Shown: piece after piece, positions 5,324-5,573 of the stretch
Layout: every line of letters begins with the position of its first letter
How positions within the stretch are numbered: the stretch's first letter is position 1
Assembly (NCBI GenBank): GCA_948466105.1
Contig: CAOJZR010000052.1
Location: 1 to 5,573, forward strand
From: an uncultured Bacillota bacterium
GTDB lineage: Bacteria > Bacillota_I > Bacilli_A > RF39 > UBA660
Length of the DNA stretch: 5,573 bases
Reading direction: 5' to 3'
Notes under the pieces: model-generated
What the model was told of the DNA's origin: nothing
The model's database searches: none
Seen by the model: only the letters and a program-made list of their open reading frames with translations
Program-made: the position numbers and the translations under genes

Positions 5324-5573
5324 ATGGAAGAAAAAGATGCATTTATTGCATATTTAGAATACGAAAAAAAGTATTCATATTATACTTTTAAAAGTTATGA
5401 TGATATATTAACTTCTTTTATTAACTATTTAACTAAAGAAAATAAAAGTGTTTTACAGGTTACATATAAAGATTTTAATAATTATTTAAAAAAAATTGAT
5501 AAGCAAAAAAGTTATAAAGCTAATTCAATTAGCAAATATATAAGTACTTTCAAAAGTTTTTATCGTTATTTAT
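5324..5573 (+). CDS. Tyrosine recombinase, XerC/XerD type (N-terminal part, runs off the window)
   Basis: The first 83 residues are present. They match the N-terminal core-binding (SAM-like) domain of tyrosine recombinases: FIAYLEYEKKYSYYTFKSYDD (7-27) corresponds to the FLxYLxxERxxSxxTxxSYxxD pattern of XerC/XerD, then a helix (TSFINYLTKENK), VTYKDFNNYLKK (46-57) and SISKYISTFKSFYRYL (68-83), the usual last helix before the catalytic domain. The catalytic R...HxxR...Y residues lie beyond the edge, so chromosome-dimer XerC/D cannot be told from an integrase or inversion-type enzyme. The start ATG at 5324 has GGGTGA (5313-5318) 5 bases upstream; GTG 5315 and TTG 5306 are less likely alternatives. 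It follows the unknown gene by 18 bases on the same strand and probably shares its transcript. Confidence 0.85.
   Translation, partial: MEEKDAFIAYLEYEKKYSYYTFKSYDDILTSFINYLTKENKSVLQVTYKDFNNYLKKIDKQKSYKANSISKYISTFKSFYRYL

Noticed and set aside
1..5573. Mycoplasma-type genetic code (TGA as Trp)
   Set aside because: The three visible Trp codons are TGG and no in-frame TGA occurs. The evidence is thin because no gene here ends in TGA either, but nothing supports recoding.

Overview
The window is strongly AT-rich, with short intergenic gaps, AAGGTGAT/AAGGAG-type ribosome binding sites, extended -10 promoters (TGnTATAAT-like) and intrinsic terminators. Every recognisable protein is of a Firmicutes-type family. 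This points to a low-GC Firmicutes/Bacilli relative, possibly one of the uncultured, reduced-genome Bacilli close to the Mollicutes. The three tryptophans I can place are all TGG, no in-frame TGA is seen and stops are TAA or TAG, so the standard bacterial code fits but is not proven. The taxon is inferred, not shown.

Layout. The 3' end of a YugP-like zinc metallopeptidase gene (+) enters from the left and ends at 164. It converges on a minus-strand gene (266-952) for a single-pass membrane protein with an Asn-rich linker and a small extracytoplasmic domain; two terminator hairpins lie between them. A 91-bp divergent intergenic region (953-1043) holds promoters in both directions whose -35 boxes overlap. 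To the right is truB (tRNA pseudouridine-55 synthase), then uvsE (UV damage endonuclease, TTG start), then rpoZ (RNA polymerase omega) with its own likely promoter and a clear terminator at 3157-3177.

A second transcription unit starts from a near-consensus promoter at 3231-3258. It begins with a 20-codon ORF (3281-3343) that has a good ribosome binding site. The ORF overlaps the start of a large polytopic GT-C/family-39-like glycosyltransferase gene (3333-4841) that has no ribosome binding site of its own, so the two look translationally coupled. A 153-residue protein of unknown function (4844-5305) and the N-terminal part of a tyrosine recombinase (5324 to the window edge) follow, closely packed on the same strand.

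The left half is mostly core information-processing and repair genes plus one envelope protein. The right half is an envelope-glycosylation gene joined to an unknown gene and a recombinase. I see no CRISPR array, insertion sequence, tRNA, rRNA or riboswitch, and no clear sign of a novel defence or mobile system. The points most worth a second look are the overlapping 20-codon upstream ORF, a perfect 12-bp hairpin inside truB, the Asn-rich surface protein and the back-to-back promoters.
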